The notes under the pieces are model-generated. The model was given only the letters and a program-made list of their open reading frames with translations. It was not told the DNA's origin and searched no databases. 64,000 nucleotides of DNA from Ceratopteris richardii (lineage: Eukaryota; Streptophyta; Polypodiopsida; Polypodiales; Pteridaceae). The position numbers were made by a program, and so were the translations under genes. Of the stretch, positions 44,227 through 54,899 are shown in pieces (the stretch's first letter is position 1; each line of letters begins with the position of its first letter). Where the stretch lies: NCBI GenBank assembly GCA_020310875.1, contig CM035416.1:73105983-73169982 (forward strand), in the 5' to 3' direction.

Positions 44227-45365
44227 TGTTGGAGAAACAATCACTAACTGGACATATATTTGAAGGTCAAATCTTAGGAAGAAAACCCCAGGCCTATGTG
44301 AAGGGACAAATTCACAAATGTATTATACTTGTAAAGTTAGTTCACTTTAGTTCTAGAAGTTTTTCAAAAGTCACAGGAATGAGAAAGTCTATATAAGTTA
44401 GTTAGTATTAACTGACGCGGTGAGAAGAAGAAGGAGGAAGACAATGAGAAAGTGAGAAGAACTCATTTTTGTATGACTTAGTATAGTCGGGCTTCTCTGA
44501 GCGAAAAAGCACTTGTAAGCTTCTGAGTTTTCATAGTTATGACAAGAACTAGTTAAAGTTCTGTGTATAAGTCTTCTTCCTCCATCTCCAGTGTTTGTCT
44601 TCTGTGTAATGATTTGAAAGGTTGAAGTTTTCCAAGCAAGTCGATGCGTGGCATCGAATGTATGTTGAAAGGTTGAGTTTTATGCGAGAAGTCGATGCCT
44701 GGCATCGAATCTCACTTGATAAGTCCTTACCTTCATATCTGATTTTTATCTACTGCCAAATCTTCTTGAAAAGATGATGTTGTTGGAGCAACTCGATGCG
44801 TGGCATCGAATTCCAGTTGATAAGTCATATTCTAAGTGTGCATGAAATCACCTATAGTTTTGGTGTCCAGAAGATCAAGACTTTATGCGGGAAGTCGATG
44901 CCCGGCATCGAATCCCTGGTGAAAAGTGGCCAAAAACATCCCAAGTCGATGCCCGGCATCGAATTCTCGTTGCAAGTCGATGCTAGGCATCGAATTCTAA
45001 TTTTAAACAGGCGCTCTTACTAAAACAGGTAAAATTTCCAGTTTTGGAAGGTCATACAGGGTCATCTTGTGAGAGCCATAACTTGAGTTCTAGAGATCCA
45101 TTTGATGCATATCATAGCTTGTTGGAAAGCTCTACTTTTCTAGTTTCAGCCTATAAAGTTTCATGGAGAAATAATACTTGAGCTAGGAGAAATTAGCAAA
45201 ATACTGAAGGTATGTCATTTTAGTGACTAGGAATTTCTGTAGAAGCAAAGTTCTCACTTTAGGCTATCATTTCTCAAAGTTTGGAGTGGCAATGAGTTAA
45301 TGGTGACCATAGAGGTGTTCTAGTGTCACATTTATTCATTTCTTGTGGTGTTTCATACATCAACA
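44227..45365 (+). repeat. Copia E 3' LTR
   Basis: The 1139-bp direct repeat of 38688-39823 carries 17 substitutions and an extra TTG near 44781. All six palindromes are present (44641, 44692, 44793, 44895, 44946, 44977) and copies 4 and 6 are better matched than in the 5' LTR. The TATA box is at 44390-44396. Confidence 0.97.
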
Positions 45366-45370
45366 CTTTG

Positions 45371-46110
45371 GAGTGATTTGAATGGTATTCTATTGACAAG
45401 GTACACAACAGCTAAAATAGCCTTTGCCCATAGATAATGTGGAAACCTCTTTTCTTCAAGCATTTTTTGGATGATCCAACCAATTTCTTGTTTCTTCTCT
45501 CTAGAATTCCATTCAGTTGAGGAGAGTAATTGGGAGTCATTTCCATTTTGATACCTTTATCCTGGAAGAACTCATCATAATCTTTGGAGAAGTATTCTCC
45601 CCCTCCATGAGATTTGAACTTCTTGAGTGATCTACTTGTATGATTCTCCACATGTGCTAGATACTTTTTGAAGCAATCAAACACTTCATTCTTACTATTA
45701 ATAAAGTATAGAATAGTCTATCTACTATAGTCATCAATAAATGAGACATAATACCTTGATCCTTCCAATGAAGGTTCTTGACTTGTTCACCACACATCAG
45801 TGTGTACTAAGTCCAAAAGGTAATTATGGATGTAGCCTTTCTGGTTGAATGGTTGTCTTTGTGCCTTCCCAATCTAACATGTATCACATCTATTGATCAT
45901 GTGTTGCTTTGATATGTTCGGCACTCCTAGAATAGTTTTATCCCTACATATATCTTTCAAGGTTCTTTCATTCACATGAGCTATCCTCTTATGCCACACT
46001 TCAAGTTCACTTAGGGTTTGAGACCCAAAGTTGAATAACTATGTTTTTGGTCTCACCTACCTCAAAAGTAGTGAGTCTACCATGCTTCTCACCTTTGGCT
46101 AAGCACTAAA
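45371..46110 (-). pseudogene. Copia K: pre-integrase and integrase N-terminal half
   Basis: The minus strand reads EVWHKRIAHVNERTLKDICR, then QHMINRCDTC (HHCC), LVHTDVW and VSFIDDYSR. The second Asp region near 45600 reads KSHGGGEYFS, so the catalytic Asp is His. LERRNKK keeps the Glu. Stops occur after DTC, after DVW and near 45412. It continues into 38191-38682 across the E insertion. Protease and gag of K are missing above about 46110. Confidence 0.88.
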
Positions 46111-46850
46111 GAAGTTGCACTTTATAGGAATAGCTTTTTGTCAAAGATACCAAAAAGTCTAGGAGGGGAAGAAATGTTAGAATGTATTTTTTGAAGTCAA
46201 AAGGATTTTGTAAAACAATCAATTTTTGTACATATGATTATCAAAATGATGTAAAAATGAGGAAGAGTCTTCCTCATGGTCCATTAGATGTTATGTATTT
46301 TTTATAGATTTTTTGGAGCTCTCAAACTTAGTTATTTTTAGATTAGAAGTTGAAAGGACCTAATTTCAATTGTGAACATGGACACTTGAACAAGTATAAA
46401 GGTCAAAATCTTGTATTCTAAGGAGGTTGCTGATCATTTGTACTTGCAGAATATTAATTTGAGTGCTCTTAGAAAAAAGTTATGATTTCTCCCTTTTCTC
46501 TAGTTTTCATGGTTGAATGTGAATGTTATCCTAGTGTTTTTCATGGATTTTGTTGGTGAGACATGTTTATTACTGAGTGAATCTTGTGAGGAGAGGAGTC
46601 TTTTACAATATTGAGTGGTTATTTGCAAGGAATACTGTTGATTGTGAAGAATACGACTTCTATTAGAATCACAATTGTCTCATCATGATGATGCAAGTAC
46701 TGAAATTTAGTTTTGAGTTCATATTTCAAATCTACATGAAAAATAGCATGCTTTAGAAACAAGAATCATAGAAAATACTTATTCCTACCTCAAGATATCT
46801 CAAACCCTAGTTTTCAACTCCTTCTTCAAGAAAATCTCAAATAATATGGT
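46111..46850. other. No recognisable gene
   Basis: AT-rich sequence between copia K and the coiled-coil-like remnant; short frames only. Confidence 0.4.
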
Positions 46851-47814
46851 CTTTTCTTGCAATTTCTTGGATCCCATTCGTACGAGAAGCGGTTGTGGTC
46901 TTAGTATACTTCCCGGATTGACATATTAAAGGTGTTGTTTATGCTAATCCTTTATACTATGATGATTGGAGAGGACAACTACAAAGTATAACAAACAATC
47001 CTCCCATCAAATCAGCAATTATGAGTGGTGTGGTTGGTCTTATCAAAGATGGCACAAGGTTGAACATTTTGGGCTTTTTTTGTCATGCTTTGGTCCTTTC
47101 TTTTTGCTTTTCCACTTGTTCTTGCGAGTATCCAAACTGGGATTTGGTAGCACTGGTGTCCCCATGTTCGTTGATTGATTGTTGTTTGTGTTCTAGAACT
47201 TTAGTATTTGCTCTTGTAATTGTGCAATCAGTTGATATTTCTCAATGAAATTGTTCTATATCTCTTGAGCTCTTCTTCTAGCTTGATTTTGCTTGCAGTG
47301 ATCCTGTTTAACTATTTTGCATCTTGAATTACATTGTTCAACATATAATTTGATGGAGTGGTCCCAAATTTTCCTTGATTTTGTTGTGTCTTGAGCATAC
47401 TTTCCTTCTACTTGTACACCTAGTGTTTTTCTGGTCTTCAACTGATCTACGTGCTAGTCTAACTTCCTCTTGAGGCTCTACCTTTCTTCATCATTGGACC
47501 ATGACTCTTCAATTGGTTGATTGAGTAGTAGGGATTTCATTGATTCTTTATTTCTATTGTGTAATGATTTGGCTTCTTCCATGTATCCTTTTATTTGTGT
47601 TCCTAAGAGTTTCTTGCATGTAGATAGGTGTACCTTTTTGCTTTAGATTATGAATATGTCTTTTTGTAGCTCTTCATTCTTCCTCTTCAATCTATCAGAT
47701 GTTCTATTTATCTCTTGCACTTGATATTGCAGAGTAGTATTTTCTTTCATTAGTGCATCCGTTTGGTGCAATACCACCTTTAGTTCCCCTTTTACCTTTT
47801 CAAGCTCTTTTCAC
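46851..47814 (-). pseudogene. Degenerate coding stretch with coiled-coil character, unknown
   Basis: In one main minus frame with a few stops I read ENTTLQYQVQEINRTSDRLK and RKNEELQKDIF, then a Lys/Glu-rich part and a segment EKYQLIAQLQEQI followed by NTNNNQST and GTPVLPNPSLDTRKN. The Leu/Ile spacing in the first and third parts suggests heptads, and the composition changes to basic at the end. This resembles the N-terminal coiled-coil regions of some retroelement gag proteins, but I cannot assign a family. It directly abuts the truncated 3' end of copia F2 copy c at 47815. Confidence 0.45.
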
Positions 47815-49260
47815 AAAAGGAAGTAAGCCCAAAGCTTTGCGGAAAGCTTCAAACTTCTCCCTAGGCAGAGCCTTCCTCAAAAGGTTTGCAATGTTCTCCT
47901 GCGTGGGCACATATGCCAAGCTGATCTCCCCAATAGAGAACCTCTCCCTGACATAATGATAATGCATCTCAATGTGCTTATTGCGAGCATGGAACACAAG
48001 GTTCCTCGCAACTGCCAATGTGCTCTGACTTTCAGTGAAGATGTTGGAGGCAAAATACTGACCAACACCCAAATCAGCCATAAGGCATCTGAGCCACGCA
48101 CACTCAACAGTCACTGTGAAAGTTTCCCTATACTCAGCCTTCAACTAGAAGTGCCCACAATAGGCTACTTCTTGCTCAGCCAAGATAAGCATGGGCTACC
48201 AAGCATGAAGCAAAAACCCACTAGTGGACACACGAGTGTCATAGCAACCAGCCTAATCAAAGTCAGAAAAAGCATGCAAATCTGGCGATAGTGATCCCCC
48301 CTTGGGATAAAACAACCGAAGTAGTCGGGTACCACTCAAGTAGCGAAAGATGTGCTTAACCGCTTGCCAATGCTTGACACCTAGGCAATGCATAAATGTG
48401 CTCATCTGTGACACAGCAAATTGAATATTTGGTCGAGTAATGCATAAGTAAATCAAGCATCCAACATCCTGTTGATAGAGAACAACATCAAATGCATCGC
48501 CAACATCATGAAGACTTAGTCACGAACCTGTCTCCATAGTAGTGGCAATAAGTTTACAGTTTTCAAAGCCAAAATGCTCCAATAATGTGTCATTATATTT
48601 TATTTGAGACAAAGCCATTCCACCATCAATGTGCATAAACTGAATGCCCAAATAATTATGCAAATGCTCCAAATCGGACATCTCAAATGAGGCATGTGAA
48701 TTAGCCTTGAAATCAGCAATATGCTCCTCATGAGGTCCAGTGAGCAGTATGTCATCAACATACACCACAATGATCATAAGCACATCATTAGCATGCTTAA
48801 CATATAAGGTGCTTTCAGTTGGACTGTTCTCAAAACCATGTGCAATCAGATAGGCATGTATCTTTTCATACCAAGCACATGGTGCTTATTTCAAACCATA
48901 TAAAACCTTTCTTAACTTGCTTACCTACTTTTCATGCCCTTTCTACACAAAGCCACGGGGCTGAAAAACATACATTTCTTCAGAATTGACCATTAAGAAA
49001 TGCAGTTTTAATGTCCAACTTATGTACATTCCAACCATGATGGTCTGCAAGTGCACAGATGCTACGAATAGTAGTCATACGGCATGTAGGTGCAAAGGTC
49101 TCATCAAAATCAATGCCTCTTTCCTATGCATAACCCTTTGCAACAAGCCTAGCCTTATACCTATCAATTGTTCCATCAAGCTTATGCTTCAGCTTGTAAA
49201 CCCACTTAGTGCCAACGAACTTCTTGCCAGGAGGCAAGTCACATAAAGACTAGGAACCAC
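47815..49260 (-). pseudogene. Copia F2 copy c: reverse transcriptase and RNase H
   Basis: RT starts near 49250 (KSGS followed by a stop, where other copies continue GTWSLCDLP). It runs through several frame breaks at 48790-49200 to an intact YVDD near 48760 (IIVVYVDDILLTGP) and PDIQFAVSQM-like text near 48420. RNase H has HAFSDFD near 48255, EYRETFTVTVECAW, then FTESQSTLAV, where the catalytic Asp of DSQ is Glu. It ends LPREKFEAFRKALGLLPF at 47830, next to unrelated sequence, so PPT and 3' LTR are lost. Confidence 0.9.
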
Positions 49261-50440
49261 TCTTCATTATAGCATCATATTCAGATTTCATAGCAGCCAT
49301 CCAATTTTTTGAATTTTGTGCTTCATCAAGCGAAACAGGCTCATTCTCATCACAGAGACTAGCCACAGCCATAGCATAGAAATCTGATGCAAAAGAGGCA
49401 CTATGAGAGCCTGAACGAGTATGGTATGATAGAGGTGCATCTAAGTTGCTATCACGCAAAGTTTGCACTAGCCATTTTGTCATATTTTTTGCCTGCCCAA
49501 TATCAGCTCTCTCATCAACAAGTGCATCATGTAAATCTGCATCAGAAATGGAATGATCTGCATGATCACATGAAACATGCAAAGGTTGAGAAGTTGCCTC
49601 ATTAGGACGAGCACTAGACTGTCCACCTGTAAAAAGAGGGAGCAAAGTATCATACATGCCTTTGAAGCTAACATATGTCTCCTTAGTACATGACAACTAT
49701 GGCTAAATAGCATCTTCCACAAAAACAACATCACGGCTAACCAGAATGCATTTAGTCTGTGGATGATACAGACAATAGCCTTTACTTTCAAAATTATACC
49801 AAAAAAAACTACATTCTACTGCTTTATCATCTAATTTTCAATGGTGTTGTTCGGGCATTAATGCATATGCCAAACAACCAAAAACACACAGATGAGCAAC
49901 AGATGGCTTGCGACCGTGCCAAGACTCATATGGAGTTATAGACTGTAGCGCTTTAGTGGGACACTTGTTAACATATGGTGCACACATAACAACCTCAAGC
50001 CAGAGACTATGTGGTAAAGGCTGACTCTTGACCATACACTTAGCCATCTCCATGAGTGACCTATTCTTACATTCAGGAACTCCATTCTGTTGAGGTGTAT
50101 ATGGCACTATACATTGATGTTTTATCCCATGTTCATCTAGAAATGCATTAAAGTCAGAAGACATATATTCCCCCCCCCTCGATCAGAATGGAGAGTGCCC
50201 ATTTTACATGCTAACAGATTTTCAGCAAAAACCAAAAACTATTTGAAGCACATAAACACTTCGGACTTTGCTTAGAGTGGATATACCCATGCAAGCCTGA
50301 AAAAAATCATCAATGAAAGTCACAAAGTAAAGATAGTTTCTAAAAGAAGGTGTCTGGATAGAACCACAGACATCACTATGTACAAACTACAATTTCTGTG
50401 TAGCCCGAACTCAACCATCTTTTGAAAAGGATGAATGCTA
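49261..50440 (-). pseudogene. Copia F2 copy c: integrase with C9 frameshift
   Basis: The core at 49838-50164 reads SSDFNAFLDEHGIKHQC, YTPQQNGVPECKNRS (Glu kept) and VFGCLAYALMPEQ. Just upstream the Asp-containing motif is shifted by a run of nine C (plus strand, 50170-50178) that puts SDR and EYMSSDF in different frames. The C-terminal linker at 49250-49696 is open for 148 codons, with DADLHDALVDERADI and PLSYHTRSGSHSAS. The first catalytic Asp region (50270-50430) is degraded by stops. Confidence 0.87.
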
Positions 50441-51016
50441 CATTTTGCCTAAAATACAGCCTTCACATACATGTTTACTGGGTGCCTCAAGTTTGGGCAA
50501 AGAGGACACCATTTCAGATTTCTGTAGGCATAGCAAACTAGTAAACTTCAGATGACGAAAGCGTGCATGCCAAAGCTTTGCATCTGACATAGCCTGAGAA
50601 TCATGTACTGCACATGCTAAATCATTCATAGATTTTTCATAGTCTATGAGCTTATACAACCCACGAGATAAAATGCCAGAAGCAATAATCACGTCGCCAT
50701 TCGACAGATAATGAAATGTACATCTATCACTAATAAGTTTCACAACCAAGCCAATCTTGGGTAAAGCCAAAACTGATAACAGATTCTTCTTGATCCCTGG
50801 CACAAATAAAGCATCTAACAGAGTGAAAGAACCACCATCAGTAGTAGTCAAAATGATCTCACCAACTCCCATGACAGGATAAGAGGAGTTTTTGGCACAT
50901 GTGAAAGTATTCCCTGTAGGGGCACGCTCAAGTGCAGAGAAGAAATCGCACTGCAAGGTAATATGTTTGGTTGCCCCACTATCGAAGTACCGAGCATCTG
51001 AGTCTACTACAAACAT
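50441..51016 (-). pseudogene. Copia F2 copy c: protease and pre-integrase
   Basis: A 192-codon open segment. Protease: FVVDSDARYFDSGATKHITL with D-S-G intact near 50975, then VPGIKKNLLSVLAL. Pre-integrase: KLWHARFRHLKFTSLLCLQK and HVCEGCILGKM supply the His and Cys zinc ligands. It is the best-kept part of this copy. A stop separates it from gag at 51017-51019. Confidence 0.9.
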
Positions 51017-51019
51017 GCA

Positions 51020-52066
51020 CTACTCATGAGAAGATGGGTCGAAATTGCAAATAGTAGTAAACACCCATTCTTCATCCTGCACAAGATTAGCAAACTCTGT
51101 TTTCAGTGTAGAGGCCTCTTCAACAACCATTCCAGCCTCTTTCTTCTTTGCCTCTTTAGCAGCCAGTTTTGGACAGTTCTTAATGACATGCTCATTTGCT
51201 TTACAATATTTGCAAAACAATTTTTGCTTTTCTGATTTCTTTTCATCTTTGTCTTCCTTCTTTGATTGTCCAGAATTAGTATATTTCTGCTTACTAATTG
51301 AAGAGTTCCATTTTCTTTTGACATTCTAACTAGGCAAGAAAGCTTGATCTGCAACATGCATAATAGACTTGTTCTCCCTAGATTGATCTTCCTACAATAG
51401 AATAGAAACCAACTATGCAAATGTTAAGGCATTTGGATTGCCTTTCATCATCAAACGAAGAGTAGAAGCAAAGCTCTGATATGAGTCAGGAAGACCATTC
51501 TGAATAGTCTGCACAAGTGAACTCTCAGGAAGGACTTCATCAGCACAAATCAATTGTTCCTTCAAATCCTTGGTCTTTGTCAAAAAAATATCCATAGAAT
51601 CACCTTCATTCATGTGCTCACTTTCCAACTATTTTCGGAGGTAAGCAACACGAGCCTCATTCCTAGCCTGGTACAATGTGGTAAGTGTATCCCAAGCATC
51701 CTTAGCTATTCTGCAAGAGCAAATGTGAGGAATAATGGCACATTTGACAAACAAAGCTATCAATGCATGTGCCTAGGCATATCTTCCGTCCCAACGAAGT
51801 TGCTCTATATTAGGTGTAGCAAAAATTGTAGCACGAATAGGAATCTGTAGAATATCACAATCTTCGACACCTTCTACATCAGCTTCAGGACCTGCAGTTG
51901 TAACCGTTGCAGGTGTGATAGGACATTTTTCAACACCATGTACAATGTTCTATAATCCCTTTGCAACAAATACATGTCACATCATATAAGCCCATAACGG
52001 GTAGTTGGTACCATCCAACTTATCCTCAACAGCCAACATACGGAATACATCACTGCTTTCAGCCAT
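51020..52066 (-). pseudogene. Copia F2 copy c: gag
   Basis: The ATG at 52066 opens AESSDVFRMLAVEDKLDG, then TNYPLWAYMM and a stop. Gag continues with CAIIPHICSCRIAKDAWDTL, ARVAYLRK and NEGDSMDIFLTKTKDLKEQL, then PNALTFA. The zinc knuckle near 51180-51220 is complete: CKYCKANEHVIKNC. A Lys/Glu-rich tail follows. Three stops and one frame change near 51400 are visible. This is the fullest F2 gag in the window and serves as reference for the other copies. Confidence 0.88.
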
Positions 52067-52356
52067 GGCTGGTGACTAAAATACCTTGATGCAAAAAATT
52101 GACTATATCTCAAAAAGTTGAACAAAACTACTTAGATGAATTCTACTAAACCTGTAGCAGACTTCGAGATGCTTATACTAGCGAACCCAAACTAGTATAT
52201 ACCGTTGGCACAAAAAGACAAAATAACCTACACAAGCACTATGATAGTTCGTTTGGAGGCCAAAACGAGCTCAGATCGTGATTTCGTCACTATAGAGCGA
52301 AGAGCTTTTGATCTCTGAAACACTATGAGTATGCTCACCAAAATTCATGCGATTCT

Positions 52357-52585
52357 GAGACTACAACCAAAGAGGCAAAAGCACACAAACAACACAAAGA
52401 AGAAAAAGAAGCTTGGAGCACAACACACAATATTGAATGTATTACCACTAGAATGTACAAAGATAAGCAGCCCATTAGGGCAATAGGCATATATACAAGC
52501 TGGGGGAAAAAACCTCCTAAAGAGGGAAAAAAGTGCCCAGTGGTCCTAGAGTGTTCACACACATCAGTACCTAAATATATCAACA
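52357..52585 (-). repeat. Copia F2 copy c: 5' LTR
   Basis: About 229 bp, ending TATATCAACA at 52585. The inner end is badly mutated and the PBS next to it (near 52345) reads TAGTCTCAGA instead of TGGTATCAGA. Placed by alignment with 15667-15893. Confidence 0.8.
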
Positions 52586-53560
52586 CTACCCATTATGGGC
52601 ATACATGATGCATCATGTATTGATAGCAAAAGACCTATGGATTATTGTGTAGATTCTTGAAATATGTCCCCCTTCACTTGAAAATACTATGAGAAGAGTT
52701 GATGCAGGTGGTGTTCAAGATGATGATCTTCATGTTCCTAATCCTAGTGTGGATCCCATTGCACCTAACATAGATCACCTTTATTAGGATGGAAAGACGT
52801 GCAAAATCATGCATTGATAGCTTTGTCTATCAAACATGCCATTATCCCTTACATTTACTCATGCAAAATAGCCAAAGATTCTTGGGATACTCTTTCCACA
52901 CTATCCTACGCAAGAAATTAGGCATGTGTTGCTTATCTTTAAAAATATTTGGAAAGTGAGCACATGAATGGAGGAAATTCAATGGACACCTCTCATAATT
53001 ATCAAGGATTTGAAACAAAAATTTATTGTTACAGATGAAACCTTCTTAATGGTATTCCACATTCTTATCAAATATTTTCTTCTACTCTTTGTTTGATGAT
53101 GAAAGGCAATCCAAATGCCTTAACTCTTGAGTATTTAGTATCTATTTATTGCAACAGTCGATCAAGACAAAACAAGTCAATTATGAATGTTGTAGATCAA
53201 GATTTCTTGATACTCTCAAGGGCAAAGGTAAATTGAGATCATCTATTAGTGAGAAAAAATATAATAATGTTGCACAATCAAAGAAGGACGATGAAGGTGA
53301 AAAGAAATATAAGTTTTGCAAGTACTATAAGGAAAATGACCATGGCATTTTGAGTTGCTTTAAACTGCTTGTAAAAGAGCTAAAGAAGAAATAGGATCAA
53401 TGATTGTTGTAGAGGCCTCTACTCATAAAACTGAGAAAGCTAATTTTGAAGAATGAGAATTTACTAATCATTTCAATTACGATCCATCTTTGCATGAATT
53501 TCATATCTATGCAATAGACTAAGATGTTTAGTATTTTGGCAATGGTACAAGAAAAGTTTA
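52586..53560 (+). pseudogene. Copia F2 copy f: gag and start of protease, plus strand
   Basis: Begins at the very end of the F2 copy c LTR with LPIMGIHDASC-like text, the frame-shifted form of the YPLWAYMMHHV motif. IKHAIIPYIYSCKIAKDSWD, ESEHMNGGNSMD and MMKGNPNALT follow. The zinc knuckle near 53320-53355 reads CKYYKENDHGILSC, second Cys lost. The last match is to the protease (YFGNGTRKV for YFDSGATKH) near 53545. Gag N-terminus and LTR are missing, as expected if copy c inserted into this copy. Confidence 0.82.
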
Positions 53561-54059
53561 GAGTGATGGAATGATGAAAAGTCATTCTTGGCCTAAAATC
53601 ACTTCCTCGATGAGATCATTATCATTACACATGAAGAATGGTTATTGTGTAGTGATATTCCCAATGTGCATGAAGATGGAAGTGAGACCTAGGCATTTTG
53701 TGGTTAATCTGCCTAGAATTAATAGATATGGATCATGAGGTGCAATGTGAGTTTTTAATGTGTATGTGTGATGCATAGATGACATTCTTGAATCAATCAA
53801 CATTTTTATTTTTGTTTCCTTGGAATTCCATAAAGAGACAAAAATATGAGGATGTTTATAAAAAAATGAGTTGTCTGTCCTCCACCATTCCACACCTAGC
53901 CAAATGGATAGGCATTTCATTAGCTAGTCTCATAGCTTGCTGATGTCAGATGTTTCTTTTGTGAGTATGAACTATAGCTTTTGCTTGAGCTTCTCCTTTG
54001 ATGTCTTGTTTTTCTTATTTGTGATCTTTGGCTTTTTGTAATCATTGCAATATATCATC
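53561..54059. other. No recognisable gene
   Basis: Short frames only. 53930-54059 may belong to the gypsy remnant at its right, as a minus-strand tail rich in Lys/Gln/His codons. Confidence 0.4.
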
Positions 54060-54480
54060 ACTTAGAGGTTCCTTGTAGAGCTTAAGTCTACATCCACTAA
54101 TATGGTTAGGAACTATATCTCCCTCTAAGGATGCAAGTTTAACCGCACCACTAAGGGAGATATGATGAATCAAAAGTGGACTAATACCTCCTTTTTGTCA
54201 TTTCTTAGTAGGTTGGTTGAGAGTGTAAACTAGCACAAAATCACCTTGTTGTAGTTGTTTGTCTTTGATATGAGCATCAAAGCATGCCTTTTGTCTTTGC
54301 TTTTTGGCATAAATGCCCACAAGAATAGGAACTAAAAAATCTGCCCACTTAGGAACTATTTCAATGTTAAATAGATAAGCATCAGGAATTTCATCATTTA
54401 TTCCACTTGAAAATTCCTTGTTAGTGAGTCTAGATAGGTGGTTTGCTCTAACATGAGTTTTTCCTTTCTTAAATACCATT
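54060..54480 (-). pseudogene. Ty3/gypsy RNase H end joined to integrase C-terminus
   Basis: The minus strand reads VFKKGKTHVRANHLSRLTN, the end of gypsy RNase H, then PDAYLFNIEIVPKWADF. It jumps straight to KKQRQKACFDAHIKDKQLQQ and GDFVLVYTLNQPTKK, the integrase C-terminal region also seen at 12.7 kb, then ISLSGAVKLASLEGDIV. The integrase zinc domain and catalytic core are missing through an internal deletion that kept the frame. Confidence 0.85.
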
Positions 54481-54606
54481 CAAAAGTCATACTCCATTAG
54501 TAGAAGAAATCATAAAACTAGATATATAATTGCACATGCTATTTTGGCTAGGTATACAAAATATAATGATCTACAAAAATTTTAAACTTGTTTGATAACA
54601 AGTAAT

Positions 54607-54835
54607 TGTTGGAGTTAGACGTCTACGGAAGCACAGGAATAGCACAAGGAAGAAGAAGAAGCTTGGAGCACCACACACAATTCTGAATGTATTACTAGAG
54701 AATGTACAAAGATAAGTAGCCCATTACGGCAATAGGCGTATATACAAGCCGGGGGAAAAAACCTCTTAAAGAGGGGAAAAAGTGCCCCGAAAGTCCTACT
54801 GTGTTCACACACATCACTACCTAAATATATCAACA
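54607..54835 (-). repeat. Copia F2 copy d: 3' LTR
   Basis: The 229-bp LTR TGTTGGAGTTAG...ATATCAACA, with the minus-strand PPT (TCCCAAGGGGGATT) at 54836-54849. Together with copy e (61123-61352) it forms the ends of a large inverted repeat. Confidence 0.93.
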
Positions 54836-54899
54836 AATCCCCCTTGGGAATGATGCGGTGAACAAGGTGCTGACACTCATGTATAAGGAAGTGCCAAGC

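Larger units (their letters stand above)
38688..45365 (+). mobile_element. Copia E: complete, young, nested in copia K
   Basis: The element is 6678 bp long with LTRs of 1136 and 1139 bp, PBS, gag-protease-integrase, RT-RNase H and PPT in copia order. Its target duplication CTTTG is perfect (38683-38687 and 45366-45370). Comparing the LTRs by eye I count 17 substitutions, mostly transitions, and one 3-bp indel, so about 98.5% identity. Catalytic residues of protease, integrase, RT and RNase H are all present. Frame breaks in the gag start and between integrase and RT, and a lost zinc-knuckle Cys, make this copy probably non-autonomous. Confidence 0.98.

Noticed and set aside
54602..54606. GTAAT as target duplication of F2 copy d
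   Set aside because: The other end of the element is chimeric, so no partner copy exists to confirm it.
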